64,000 nucleotides of DNA, taken from Lysobacter enzymogenes (GTDB taxonomy: Bacteria; Pseudomonadota; Gammaproteobacteria; Xanthomonadales; Xanthomonadaceae). The position numbers and the translations under genes are program-made. The notes beneath the pieces are model-generated. The model searched no databases. It saw nothing but the letters and a program-made list of their open reading frames with translations, and was not told the DNA's origin. The DNA lies in contig NZ_CP067395.1 of the NCBI RefSeq assembly GCF_017355525.1, positions 1,488,001 through 1,552,000 on the forward strand. The letters are read 5' to 3'. This document shows positions 45,657 through 54,701 of this stretch, one piece after another (position 1 is the stretch's first letter; every line of letters begins with the position of its first letter).

Positions 45657-45667
45657 TCCCGGCCCCC

Positions 45668-46531
45668 ATGCCTGACAACCCGCACGCCTTGCCCGGACAG
45701 GCCTTCGCCCTGCCCGGCCAACGACTCATCGCCCTGGAAGGCCGCGACGCCGCGGTTTTCGCCCAGGCGCAATTCATGAACGACGTCAAGGGCTTGGCCG
45801 ACGGCCACTGGCAATGGAGCGGCTGGCTGACGCCCAAAGGCCGCGCCGTGGCGCTGTTCGCGCTGCTGCGGCTGTCCGCGGAGCGCATCTGGCTGGTCGT
45901 GCCCGATGCCGACGCCGATGCGCTGGTGGAGGCGCTCAAGCGCTTCGTGTTCCGCAGCAAGGTCGCGATCGCCACGCGTGAAGACCAGGTGATCGAGGGC
46001 CGTTTCGGCGCGCCCGAGCGGGCTTCGGGCGCGGCGATCGACGGCAACGGCGACGACAGCGTAGAGATCGACCTGAGCGGCGACGGCGGCGCGCGGACTT
46101 TGCGCATCGTGGCGGCCGGGCGCGCGGCCGCGGCCGATGCCGATCTCGCCGAACGCTGGGCCGAGGCCGACCTGCGCCACGGCCTGCCGCGGCTGCCGGC
46201 GTCACAGGCCTCGCAATGGACGCCGCAGCAGTTGTCGCTGGACCGTTTGCGCGGCTACAGCGTCAAGAAAGGCTGCTATCCGGGTCAGGAAATCGTCGCC
46301 CGCACCCATTTTCTCGGCAAGGCCAAGCGCGGACTGGCGCTGTATCGCAGCGAGGGGCCGGTCGAAGCCGGCGCCAAGCTCATGGCCGGCGAGGAGACGC
46401 TCGGCGAGATCGTCGCGTGCGCTGGCGATTGGGCGCTCGCGGTGACCGGACTGGATCGCGAGCCGACGCCGGCCCAGGCCGGCGCGACGCAATTGCAGCC
46501 GCAGCCGTTGAGCGCGGGGCTGGAGCGCTGA
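45668..46531 (+). CDS. ygfZ: Folate-binding Fe-S cluster repair/assembly protein YgfZ
   Basis: 287 residues. GCV-T-like fold with the diagnostic motif KGCYPGQEIVART (conserved Cys). Supports Fe-S enzymes, which fits its divergence from succinate dehydrogenase maturation genes. ATG 45668 is chosen; the preceding GGCCCCC is not a ribosome-binding site. Confidence 0.95.
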   Translation: MPDNPHALPGQAFALPGQRLIALEGRDAAVFAQAQFMNDVKGLADGHWQWSGWLTPKGRAVALFALLRLSAERIWLVVPDADADALVEALKRFVFRSKVAIATREDQVIEGRFGAPERASGAAIDGNGDDSVEIDLSGDGGARTLRIVAAGRAAAADADLAERWAEADLRHGLPRLPASQASQWTPQQLSLDRLRGYSVKKGCYPGQEIVARTHFLGKAKRGLALYRSEGPVEAGAKLMAGEETLGEIVACAGDWALAVTGLDREPTPAQAGATQLQPQPLSAGLER

Positions 46532-46533
46532 AG

Positions 46534-46749
46534 GACGCGTTGCGCGGCGATCGCCGCGCAACGCCGAAAGGTGCGAAGCGCGGCAGTCGCTGCGCCACTG
46601 CGAAAGATGCGCGGCGCGACGATCGCCGCGCAACCTCGCAAGATGCGGGGCGCGAGGATCTTCGCGTCTTGCTTCAAACCGCATCGCGCAGCGATCGCCG
46701 CGCGATGCCGAACGACGCAGGGCGCGACTTCGCCGCGCCCTGCCCCGCC
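46534..46749. repeat. Six 36-bp tandem repeats filling a convergent intergenic gap
   Basis: Units start at 46534, 46570, 46606, 46642, 46678 and 46714, each 36 bp. Pattern: (G/A)A(C/T)GC then a GCGCG half, a CGATCGCCGCG core, and an end CG(A/C)AA. The CGATCGCCGCGC core recurs exactly 72 bp apart at 46548, 46620 and 46692, so odd units are closest to each other. The array starts 3 bp after the ygfZ stop and ends 4 bp before the stop of the convergent gene. Confidence 0.9.
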
Positions 46750-46753
46750 AAAC

Positions 46754-47473
46754 TTACTTGCGTGCGGCGACGGTGTCCGGCGGAAAGTAGAAATCCATTT
46801 CCTGGCGCAGCGCCAGCACCGCCGGATCCTTGGCGATCTTGGCCGCCGCTTCCGGCACGGTCGACTTGACCCATTCCATGCCGGCCTTGCCGATGCCGGC
46901 ATCCACCGTCCAGAGATTCTGCGCGCGCGCCGCGGTGCGTTCGAAGCTGTAGCTGGTCAAGGGACGGCCGTTGAGCATGAGGTCGTACTTGATCACCATG
47001 CGCTCGCTGCTGACCACCGGAATCAGGCCGAGCGAGCCGCCGGCCAGCACCGCGCTGAGCAGGCCCGCGGCCATGCCGCCGGCGGTCGGGCGCATCGTGT
47101 GGGTCACCATCAGCGACAGCGGGCTGCCGACCAGTTCCTTGTCGAGCGCGGCGAAATTCGGATCGGCCTTGAGCCCGGCGTAGATCTCCTCCTCGGCGAC
47201 CGAGGCGAGGAAACGCATCGGCGGCAAGGCGCCGGCCTTCGGCGCGACGACGGCGGACGCCGCGGACGCAGGCGTTGCGGACGCAGGCACGGCCGGCGCG
47301 GACGCCGCAGGCGCAGGCGCGGCGGCCGTGGCCGTGGCGGGCGCCGGCGCCGGCGCGGGCGCGGGCACCGGCGACTGGATCGGCGTGCGCGCCGGTTCGT
47401 ACGCGCCGGCGCCCAGCGGCGCCAGCACGGACAGGGCAAGCAACGAAGCGCGGATCGTGAAAGCACGGTTCAT
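46754..47473 (-). CDS. Secreted protein with Pro/Ala linker, partner of the serine protease
   Basis: 239 residues. Signal peptide about 1-24, a low-complexity Ala/Pro linker (about 35-75), then a globular domain with LPPMRFLASVAEEEIYAG and SERMVIKYDLMLNGRPL. No family recognised. Its ATG lies 9 bp after the stop of the trypsin-like protease gene, so the two form an operon. Confidence 0.8.
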   Translation of the reverse strand: MNRAFTIRASLLALSVLAPLGAGAYEPARTPIQSPVPAPAPAPAPATATAAAPAPAASAPAVPASATPASAASAVVAPKAGALPPMRFLASVAEEEIYAGLKADPNFAALDKELVGSPLSLMVTHTMRPTAGGMAAGLLSAVLAGGSLGLIPVVSSERMVIKYDLMLNGRPLTSYSFERTAARAQNLWTVDAGIGKAGMEWVKSTVPEAAAKIAKDPAVLALRQEMDFYFPPDTVAARK

Positions 47474-47482
47474 GGCGGCCCC

Positions 47483-48673
47483 TTACTGGTAGCAGTTGAG
47501 CTGGACGGTGTTCGACAGCGCGGCCTGATTGGCCGTCTGCATGCTGCCCGCGCCCTGCGCGCGCAAGGTCTCGAACGGCACCTTCTCGCGTTGCAGGAAC
47601 ATCGCCACATAGCGCCCGTCGAGGGCGAAGTTGACGTTCTGCGGAATCAGCCCGAGCTTGGCCATGCTCTCGGCGTTGAGCGTGCTGACCGCCACGCCGA
47701 GCAGTTCGCCGTTGTCCGACACGATCGGGCCGCCGCTGTTGCCGGGCTGGATCGGCGCGGAGAACTGGAACATGCCCATCGAACCGCGCGGCCCGCGGCT
47801 GGCGCTGACGTTGCCGCGGGTGACGTTGGGCGAATCGCCGAGCACGCCCTTGAGCGGATAGCCGACGCTGGTGATCGACTCGCCGAGCTCGATCGCCTGG
47901 CCCTGGCGCAGCGCCAGCGCCGCGGCGCGCGGCTTGCCCGAGTCGAGCACGGCGACGTCGAGCAGGTCGCTGGCCGCGCGCGCCTTGACCGGGAAGGTCG
48001 CGCCGTCCTGGTGCGCTTCCATCGCCACGCAGTTGCGCGCCACGTGCGCGGCGGTCAGCAACTGGCCGTCCTTGTTGACGAAGAACGCGGTGCCGGTGCG
48101 CAGCGGCTTGCTGCGGTCGACCAGCGCGGTCAGGTCGATCTTCGCGGTCGCGCCGGTGGCCGGGAACTTGACCGGGTCGGGCTGCAGCGCGCCCTGCACC
48201 TGCGCCATCACCTGCTGCACCGCCTGCCGGGTCACGGCCTGGGCGCTGGCGCCGAAGTTGCCGTACTTCAGCGCGGTGCTCTGCTCGGCGCTGCCGCTGG
48301 TGAGCTTCTTGCCGTCGGCGCCGTAAACGTCGTAGGGCACGGACAGGGTCAGCTTGCCGCCCTCGCTCGACCACTTCGGCGCCAGATCCAGCAGCAGGCC
48401 GTAGCGCTCGTCCTTGGCCGCCGGGACCACGTGCAGGGCCGGAAAATAGCGGCGCCCGACCTCGTCGAGCGCGTCGCCCAGGGCCTTGCCCGGCTCCACC
48501 CACATGTTGGTGCGCGGCAGGTAGGTGCTGGAGGTCAGCATCGACGGCGGCACGTACACCGCCAGTTCGGCGGCGCTGGCGACGACCGGCGCGTTGTTGC
48601 GCGGCGGCGCCGCCAGCGCGGGCAGGGCCAGCGCGGCGAGCGCGAAAAGCAGGGGTGACACGGACGAACGCAT
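47483..48673 (-). CDS. Secreted trypsin-like serine protease with an N-terminal accessory domain
   Basis: 396 residues from ATG 48673. Signal peptide about 1-21. An N-terminal domain of about 150 residues has no protease similarity. The C-terminal HtrA/trypsin-like domain has His (LLTAAHVARN), Asp (SDLLDVAVLD) and Ser (QPGNSGGPIV), so it should be active. No PDZ domain follows. A frame open to 48772 has no signal peptide. Confidence 0.88.
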   Translation of the reverse strand: MRSSVSPLLFALAALALPALAAPPRNNAPVVASAAELAVYVPPSMLTSSTYLPRTNMWVEPGKALGDALDEVGRRYFPALHVVPAAKDERYGLLLDLAPKWSSEGGKLTLSVPYDVYGADGKKLTSGSAEQSTALKYGNFGASAQAVTRQAVQQVMAQVQGALQPDPVKFPATGATAKIDLTALVDRSKPLRTGTAFFVNKDGQLLTAAHVARNCVAMEAHQDGATFPVKARAASDLLDVAVLDSGKPRAAALALRQGQAIELGESITSVGYPLKGVLGDSPNVTRGNVSASRGPRGSMGMFQFSAPIQPGNSGGPIVSDNGELLGVAVSTLNAESMAKLGLIPQNVNFALDGRYVAMFLQREKVPFETLRAQGAGSMQTANQAALSNTVQLNCYQ

Positions 48674-48865
48674 GGGTCGGTTTTCCTGACGCGACCGCGC
48701 CCGGCGGGCGGAAGCGACCCGGGGCGCGCGGATTTGCTGGGAGGTCCGGCCCTTGGCTCCCCCTAAGGCCAACCGTGACGGGAGTTTAACCGCGTCGCGG
48801 CAGCGATCACAGCCGGGGCGCCGCCGCCGGTCGCTGACAGGCGCGCCGGCGCGCCCGCGCGGGCC

Positions 48866-50845
48866 TCAGAGCCCGCCGTCGCCGCTGCTGGAACGCGCCA
48901 GCGCCTCGCCGGCGCCGTCGCGCTGCTGGCGCCAGTGCTCGTGCCAGGCCTGGAACATCAGCACGTTCCACAGATGCGTATGCCAGCGCTTCTCGCCGTC
49001 GAGGAAGGCGCGCCACAAACCGTGGACCAGATCGGCGTCGAAATAGCCTTGCGCGCGCAACAGCTGCGGATCGAGCAAAGCCTCGGCCCATTCGCGCAGA
49101 TCGCCGTGCAGCCACTGCGACACCGGCGCGCCGAACCCGCGCTTGCCGCGGTCGACCATGGCATCGGGCAGATAGCGCCGCAGCACCCGCTTGAGCAGGT
49201 GCTTGCTGCCGCCGTCGTCGCCGCGCTTGTAGTGCAGCGGCAGCGACCAGGCGAACTCGGCCACGCGCGTGTCCAGCAACGGCGCGCGCGCCTCCAGCCC
49301 GACCGCCATGCTGGCGCGGTCGACCTTGCACAGCAGGTCGTCGGGCAGATAGACGCTGTAGTCGGCCAGCATCATCGCGTCGGCCGCGCTGCCGCGTCCG
49401 CCGAGCGGTTCGGCGAGGTCGTACAGGGTCGGCGGCAGTTGCGCGCCGGGCACCGCCGCTTGCGGGAAGCGCCAGCGCACGATCCGGTTGCGGTAGACGT
49501 CGCCGATGCCGCGCGCGCCCATTTCCGCGGCGAACGCGGCGAACCCGCCGGCGCGCGAGGCCTCGCCGTGGCCCTGCGCGCGCCCGGCCAGCCAACGCCG
49601 CAGCGGCACCGGCACGCGATGCAACAGGCTCAGGTTGCGCAGCGCGCGTTCGTAGCGTTTGTAGCCGAAGAACAATTCGTCGCCGCCGTCGCCCGACAGC
49701 GCCACCGTGACCAGGTCGCGCGCCAGCTTGCACACCAGCGCGGTCGGCACCTGCGAGGCGTCGGCGAAGGGTTCGTCGAACATCGCCGGCAAGCGCGGCA
49801 CCACCGCCAGCGCATCGCTGCCGCTGACGTAAAGCTCGGTGTGCGCGGTGCCCAGATGGCGCGCCACTTCCAGCGCCAGCGGCGCTTCGTCGTGGTGCGA
49901 GCCCTCGAAGCCGATGGTGAAGCTCTGCACCGGCTTGGGATTGAGCGCCTGCATCAGCGAGGTCACCACCGACGAATCGGTGCCGCCGGACAGGAACACG
50001 CCGACCGGCACGTCGGCGACCATGCGCAGGCCGACCGCTTCGCGCAGCAGTTCGTCGAGACGGTCTTCGGCCGCGTCGATGTCGCCGTCGAACGGATCGG
50101 CGATCGCCGCCTGCATGCGCTCGGTCGCGTTCCAGTAACGCTGCTGGTCGCGCGCGGGATCGTGCGCGCCGGCGCCGCGCGCGACCGCGGCGGCGTCGAA
50201 ACGCAGCAACGCGCCCGGCGCCAGCTTCCAGGTATCGGCGTGGATGCAATACGGCGACGGCACGTAGTCGTAGCGCAGCAGCAGCGCCAGCGCGTCGCGG
50301 TCGACGCCGTTGTCGAACTGCGGATGCCGCCACAAGGCCTTGAGTTCGGAACCGAACACCAGGGTGTCGCCGGCCCAGCCGTAGTACAGCGGCTTCTTGC
50401 CGACCCGGTCGCGCGCCAGCCACAGCTCGGCGCGCTCGCGGTCCCACAGGGCGATGGCGAACATGCCGTTGCAGCGCGCGATCGCCGCTTCCACGCCCCA
50501 CTGCGACACCGCCGCCAGCAGCACTTCGGTGTCGGAATGGCCGCGGAAACCATGGCCGAGGCCCTGCAACTGCTCGCGCAGTTCGGCGAAGTTGTAGACC
50601 TCGCCGTTGTAGGCGATCACGTAACGCCCGTCGGCCGACGCCATCGGCTGATGGCCCAGCGGCGACAGATCGAGAATGCTGAGCCGGCGATGCGCGAGCG
50701 CGATGCCGGCCTGCGGATCGGCCCAGACGCCGTCGTCGTCGGGGCCGCGGTGATGCAGCGCTTCGCCCATCGTAGCGGCGAGCGCCTGCAGGTGCTCCTG
50801 GTCGAGATCGTTGCGCGGACGCAGCAGTCCGGCCAGTCCGCACAT
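48866..50845 (-). CDS. Asparagine synthase (glutamine-hydrolysing), AsnB type
   Basis: 659 residues. N-terminal class-II glutaminase with nucleophile Cys2 (MCGLAGLL), then the ATP-pyrophosphatase domain with VFLSGGTDSSVV. Catalytic residues look intact. Such enzymes make asparagine or amidate peptides and sugars in polysaccharide or natural-product clusters. It starts 5 bp after the fused E1 gene, an unusual partner, so a specialised role is possible. Confidence 0.9.
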   Translation of the reverse strand: MCGLAGLLRPRNDLDQEHLQALAATMGEALHHRGPDDDGVWADPQAGIALAHRRLSILDLSPLGHQPMASADGRYVIAYNGEVYNFAELREQLQGLGHGFRGHSDTEVLLAAVSQWGVEAAIARCNGMFAIALWDRERAELWLARDRVGKKPLYYGWAGDTLVFGSELKALWRHPQFDNGVDRDALALLLRYDYVPSPYCIHADTWKLAPGALLRFDAAAVARGAGAHDPARDQQRYWNATERMQAAIADPFDGDIDAAEDRLDELLREAVGLRMVADVPVGVFLSGGTDSSVVTSLMQALNPKPVQSFTIGFEGSHHDEAPLALEVARHLGTAHTELYVSGSDALAVVPRLPAMFDEPFADASQVPTALVCKLARDLVTVALSGDGGDELFFGYKRYERALRNLSLLHRVPVPLRRWLAGRAQGHGEASRAGGFAAFAAEMGARGIGDVYRNRIVRWRFPQAAVPGAQLPPTLYDLAEPLGGRGSAADAMMLADYSVYLPDDLLCKVDRASMAVGLEARAPLLDTRVAEFAWSLPLHYKRGDDGGSKHLLKRVLRRYLPDAMVDRGKRGFGAPVSQWLHGDLREWAEALLDPQLLRAQGYFDADLVHGLWRAFLDGEKRWHTHLWNVLMFQAWHEHWRQQRDGAGEALARSSSGDGGL

Positions 50846-50850
50846 CGGCG

Positions 50851-53166
50851 TCAGCCCTTGGCCAGCGCGTCGGCGGCGCGGACGATGTCGTCCTCGCCCG
50901 GGATCACCAGGAACGCCGCGCCGGCCAGCGGGGTGTAGGTGTCGACGCCGACCACGCGCTGCATCGGCACGCCGCCGAAGCCGGCCTCGGCCAGCGCGGT
51001 GATGACGCCCTCGCCCACGCCGGCGCTGCGGCGGCCTTCGTCGACCACGATGACGCGCTTGGCGCCGCGCGCCTGCTGCGCGATGTAGGCGTCGTTGAGC
51101 GGCACCAGCCAGCGCAGGTCGACCACGCGCGCCTTCCAGCCGTGGGTCTGCTCGATCTGGCGGGCGGCGCGCAAGCTCATCGGAACCCCGTTGCCGTAAG
51201 TGAAGATCACCAGATCGTCGCCGTCACCATACACCCGGCCCTCGCCGAGCGGCATGGCCTGGTCCGGCGCCGGGTACGAAGTCAGCCACTGGCCGTCGCC
51301 GGCTTCGTACAAGTCCTTGGTCATGTACAACGCGATCGGCTCCAGGAACACGGCCACGCGGCCGTCGACCTTGGCCAGCGCGGTCAGCGTGCGCAGCATG
51401 GTCGCCGCGTCGTCGCCGCGCGAGGGGCAGCCGACCACCAGCCCGGGAATGTCGCGCAGGGCGGTGATCGAGTTGTCGTTGTGGAAATGGCCGCCGAAGC
51501 CGCGCTGGTAGCCGAGGCCGGCGATGCGCACCACCATCGGGTTTTGGTACTGGTTGTTGCTGAAGAACTGCAGCGACGCCGCTTCGCCGCGGATCTGGTC
51601 GCAGGCGTTGTGGAAGTACGCCAGATACTGGATTTCCGGAATCGGCAGCAGGCCGACGTTGGCGAAGCCCTGGGCCAGGCCGAGGATCATGGTCTCGTCG
51701 AGCAAGGTGTTGAACACCCGGCGCGGGCCGAACGCTTTCTGCAGTCCCTTGGTGACGGTGTAGACGCCGCCCTTCTGCGCCACGTCCTCGCCGAACAGCA
51801 GGGTTTCGGGGTATTTGGCGAACAGGTCGTGCAGCGCGTTGTTGATCTGGATCGCCAGATGCCGCGGCGGCTGCGCCTCGGGCAGCTTGGCTTCGCTGCC
51901 GAACGCCTGCAGGCGGCGCTCGGCGTAGTCGGCGCGCTGCGCCTCGGCCTGGACCGCGTCGGGCGTGTACGGCGCCAACGGCGCGATCACGTGCTCCAGG
52001 GTCTCGATCTTGGGCCGGCGGTCGGCTTCCTCGGCCGCGGCGAAGCAGCGCTTGCGCGTGGCCTCGTACAGCGCGAGCACCTCGTCCTTCGACATCAGCC
52101 CCGATTCCATCGCGATCGCCGCCGAGCGCAGCAGCGGGTCGCTGGCCTCGACCGCGCACAGTTCCTCGACCGGACGCCACTCGATTTCGAAGTCGGTGCC
52201 GGCGTGGCCCATGATGCGGGTGGTGCGCAGGTGCAGGAAGGTCGGGCGACGGCTGCTGCGGCAATGCTCGACCGCGCGCTGCACGTCGGCGTAGCCGCTG
52301 GCCAGGTCGAGGCCGTCGGCGGCGAAATAATCCAGCCCGTCCATGTTGCGGAAACGGTTGCCGATCCAGCCGCCCGGGGTCTTCACCGAGATGCCGATGC
52401 CGTTGTCTTCGCACACGAACAGCACCGGCGCCGGCAGCTTCTGGTACGCGGTCCAGGCGGCGGCGTTGAACGCGGTCTGGGCGGTGGCGTGATTGGCCGA
52501 GGCGTCGCCGAACGAGCAGATGGCGATGCTGTCGTCGGGGATCGGCAGCGCATGGCCGAGGCGGCGCGCGGTCTCGACCGCGACGGCCGTGCCCAGCGCC
52601 TTCGGCAGATGCGAGGCGATGGTCGAAGTCTGCGGCAGCACCCACAACGGCTTGCTGCCCCACACCTTGTGGCGGCCGCCGGACGCGGGGTCCTCGGCGC
52701 TGGCGGCGAACGACAGCGCCGAATCCATCACCGGGTCCATGCCCGGCAGCTTGCGGAAACGCTCGGCCATGAAGCCGCCGCTGCGGTAATGCAGGAACGC
52801 CGGATCGGTGTGGCGCGCGGCGCGCGCGACCATCGCATTGCCTTCGTGGCCGCTGGAACCGATGGTGTAGAAGACCTTGTTCTGCACCCGCAGCACCCGC
52901 GCCATCAGGTCCAGATGGCGGCTGATCAGTTGCGATTCGAACAGTTCGCGGAAGCCGCGCGCATCGAGCGCGCTGCCGTCGAGGATGGCTTCGTTCGGCG
53001 ACGGGCGCGCGTCGGCGCGGCCGTTCCAGGCCTTGACGAATTCGACGAAATTGACGTCGCAGATCTCGGCCCGGTTGAGGCCCTTCATGCGCGCCGGGAT
53101 CGGGCTGGCGACCGGGTTGAAGTTCGGCATCTGGCTGAAGATCGAAGACTGCGGTTGCGCTGACAT
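50851..53166 (-). CDS. Fused alpha/beta E1 subunit of a branched-chain-type 2-oxoacid dehydrogenase
   Basis: 771 residues. The N-terminal half is the E1-alpha part with the thiamine diphosphate motif ICSFGDASANHATAQTAFNAA (GDA in place of the usual GDG) and CEDNGIGISVKTP. The C-terminal half is E1-beta (LLFGEDVAQKGGVYTVTKGL, DETMILGLAQGFA, GNGVPMSLRAARQIE). It would decarboxylate a 2-oxoacid and pass the acyl group to an E2 lipoyl protein. No E2 or E3 gene lies in the window. Confidence 0.92.
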   Translation of the reverse strand: MSAQPQSSIFSQMPNFNPVASPIPARMKGLNRAEICDVNFVEFVKAWNGRADARPSPNEAILDGSALDARGFRELFESQLISRHLDLMARVLRVQNKVFYTIGSSGHEGNAMVARAARHTDPAFLHYRSGGFMAERFRKLPGMDPVMDSALSFAASAEDPASGGRHKVWGSKPLWVLPQTSTIASHLPKALGTAVAVETARRLGHALPIPDDSIAICSFGDASANHATAQTAFNAAAWTAYQKLPAPVLFVCEDNGIGISVKTPGGWIGNRFRNMDGLDYFAADGLDLASGYADVQRAVEHCRSSRRPTFLHLRTTRIMGHAGTDFEIEWRPVEELCAVEASDPLLRSAAIAMESGLMSKDEVLALYEATRKRCFAAAEEADRRPKIETLEHVIAPLAPYTPDAVQAEAQRADYAERRLQAFGSEAKLPEAQPPRHLAIQINNALHDLFAKYPETLLFGEDVAQKGGVYTVTKGLQKAFGPRRVFNTLLDETMILGLAQGFANVGLLPIPEIQYLAYFHNACDQIRGEAASLQFFSNNQYQNPMVVRIAGLGYQRGFGGHFHNDNSITALRDIPGLVVGCPSRGDDAATMLRTLTALAKVDGRVAVFLEPIALYMTKDLYEAGDGQWLTSYPAPDQAMPLGEGRVYGDGDDLVIFTYGNGVPMSLRAARQIEQTHGWKARVVDLRWLVPLNDAYIAQQARGAKRVIVVDEGRRSAGVGEGVITALAEAGFGGVPMQRVVGVDTYTPLAGAAFLVIPGEDDIVRAADALAKG

Positions 53167-53223
53167 CGGGGACTCCGCCGCCCTGTTCGGGCCGGCTCGA
53201 CTAGAGGGAATTCGGGGGAAGAC

Positions 53224-53874
53224 TCAGGGACACGCGTGGGTGGCGGCGATCCGCTGCGCGGCCTGCGCATGGGGTTCGGGCAAGGCGACGAAGCCGGGCG
53301 TGGCGCGCACCCGCGCCAGCCACGAGAGCACCTGCGGATAAGCGTCCAGCGCGATCCCGCCGTGCGGGGCCACGTCGGTGTAGGCGAACAGGGCGATGTC
53401 GGCGATGCCGTAGCGCTCGCCAGTGAACCAGGCGTTGCCCTGCAGATGCCGCTCCATCACCGCCAGCGCCTGATGGCCGCGCTCGCGCAGCGCCGGCAAG
53501 TCGGCGCGGCGCGGCGAATCCGCCGGCGTCCAGCCGGCGATGAAACGCGCCACGGCGATGTACGGCTCGTGGCTGTACTGCTCGAAGTTCATCCAGCTCA
53601 GCGCCTGCGCGCGCTGCCACAGGTCGGCCGGCAGGAACTCGCTGCCGTCGGCCAGGTAGTAGAGGATCGCGTTGGATTCGCTCAAGGTGCGGCCGTCGCC
53701 GAAGTCCACCACCGGCACCTTGCCGTTGGGGTTCAGCGCGAGGAACTGCGGCGTGCGGGTCTCGCCGCAGCTGCTGTCGACCTCGACCCAGCGATAGCGT
53801 TCGCCGAGTTGCTCCAGCAGCAGGCGCAGCTTGTGGCAGTTGCCGGACGGCGAGAAGCCGTGGACGGTGATCAT
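53224..53874 (-). CDS. Glutathione S-transferase family protein
   Basis: 216 residues from ATG 53874. Thioredoxin-like N-terminal domain (HGFSPSGNCHKLRLLLEQLG, NPNGKVPVVDFGDGRTLSESNAI with the conserved Pro and Ser-Glu binding pair) and a helical C-terminal domain (GERYGIADIALFAY). Start overlaps the stop of the upstream GNAT gene by 4 bp. Substrate unknown. Confidence 0.93.
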   Translation of the reverse strand: MITVHGFSPSGNCHKLRLLLEQLGERYRWVEVDSSCGETRTPQFLALNPNGKVPVVDFGDGRTLSESNAILYYLADGSEFLPADLWQRAQALSWMNFEQYSHEPYIAVARFIAGWTPADSPRRADLPALRERGHQALAVMERHLQGNAWFTGERYGIADIALFAYTDVAPHGGIALDAYPQVLSWLARVRATPGFVALPEPHAQAAQRIAATHACP

Positions 53875-54467
53875 TCGGGCGAAACTCCGGCTTGCGCCGC
53901 GTCCGCTCGCGCCGCGCCGGCCTGCGCCTTGCGCCGCGCGCGCCACTCCTCGCGGCTTTGCCCCCACACTTCCACTTCCTTTTCGTGGAACGGCTCGGGC
54001 AGACGGTCCTGGCGCAGATAGCGCGAACCCAGCTTCCTGGCCACGCCTTTGGAGCCGAGGTTGTCCGAGTCGATGGTGTGGATCACCTCGGTCCAGCCCA
54101 GATGATCGAACGCCCAGTCGATCGCCGCGGCCGCGCCTTCGCTGGCATAGCCCTGGCCGCCGGCGTCCTCGACGATGCCCCAGCCGACCTCGGTGCCCGG
54201 CCAGCCGTCCGGCTGCCACGGGCCGAGCCGGCCGATCCAGCGGCCGGAGGCCTTTTCGTAGACCGAGAAGAAACCGAAGCCGAGCGCGGCCCAGGAGCCG
54301 ATCACCGACATCATGCCGCGCCAGGCCACCGGCCGCGGCTGCGGGCCGCCGATGTAGCGCAGATAGTCGCCGGCGTTCATGAACTGCGCCCAGGCGTCGA
54401 AATCCTCGATCCGCGGCGGCCGCAGCAGCAGGCGCGGGGTTTCCAGTTCGATGTCGGCGATCGTCAT
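53871..54467 (-). CDS. GNAT-family N-acetyltransferase (RimJ/RimL type)
   Basis: 198 residues from ATG 54467. RimJ-type start (IELETPRLLLRPPRIEDFDAW), acetyl-CoA motif VEDAGGQGYASEGAAAAIDWA and VIHTIDSDNLGSKGVARKLG. The last 25 residues are Ala/Arg-rich and outside the domain. Coupled to the downstream GST (ATGA). Target unknown. Confidence 0.92.
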   Translation of the reverse strand: MTIADIELETPRLLLRPPRIEDFDAWAQFMNAGDYLRYIGGPQPRPVAWRGMMSVIGSWAALGFGFFSVYEKASGRWIGRLGPWQPDGWPGTEVGWGIVEDAGGQGYASEGAAAAIDWAFDHLGWTEVIHTIDSDNLGSKGVARKLGSRYLRQDRLPEPFHEKEVEVWGQSREEWRARRKAQAGAARADAAQAGVSPE

Positions 54468-54510
54468 CACGGATCGGTTCTCCCCTTGGGCAAGCACCGC
54501 GATTGCGAAG

Positions 54511-54690
54511 CCCCTCTCCCGCTTGCGGGGTGAGGGGCCATGCTTGCGAGCCACTGGCTCGCATGGCACCGAACGCCCGAACGCTCTACGTTCGGGCTGG
54601 GGCGAGCGCGAAACCGCACGATCCACTGTGCCGGCCTGCCCTCGCCCGGCCCTTCGGGCCGACCTCTCCCGCACGCGGGAGCGGCCAACT
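54511..54690. repeat. Intergenic palindrome cluster
   Basis: Contains CCCCTCTCCCGCTTGCGGGG (54511-54530) and a related CCTCTCCCGCACGCGGGAG near 54663-54681. Between them lie short hairpins of the forms CCCGAACG..CGTTCGGG (54567-54596) and GGCCCTTCGGGCC. No gene is present between the GNAT start and the acyl-CoA dehydrogenase stop. Confidence 0.7.
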
Positions 54691-54701
54691 CAAAACACGT
54701 T

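Noticed and set aside
46534..46749. Possible CRISPR array
   Set aside because: Units are contiguous 36-mers without unique spacers, unit identity is imperfect, and no cas genes are near. It is a minisatellite.
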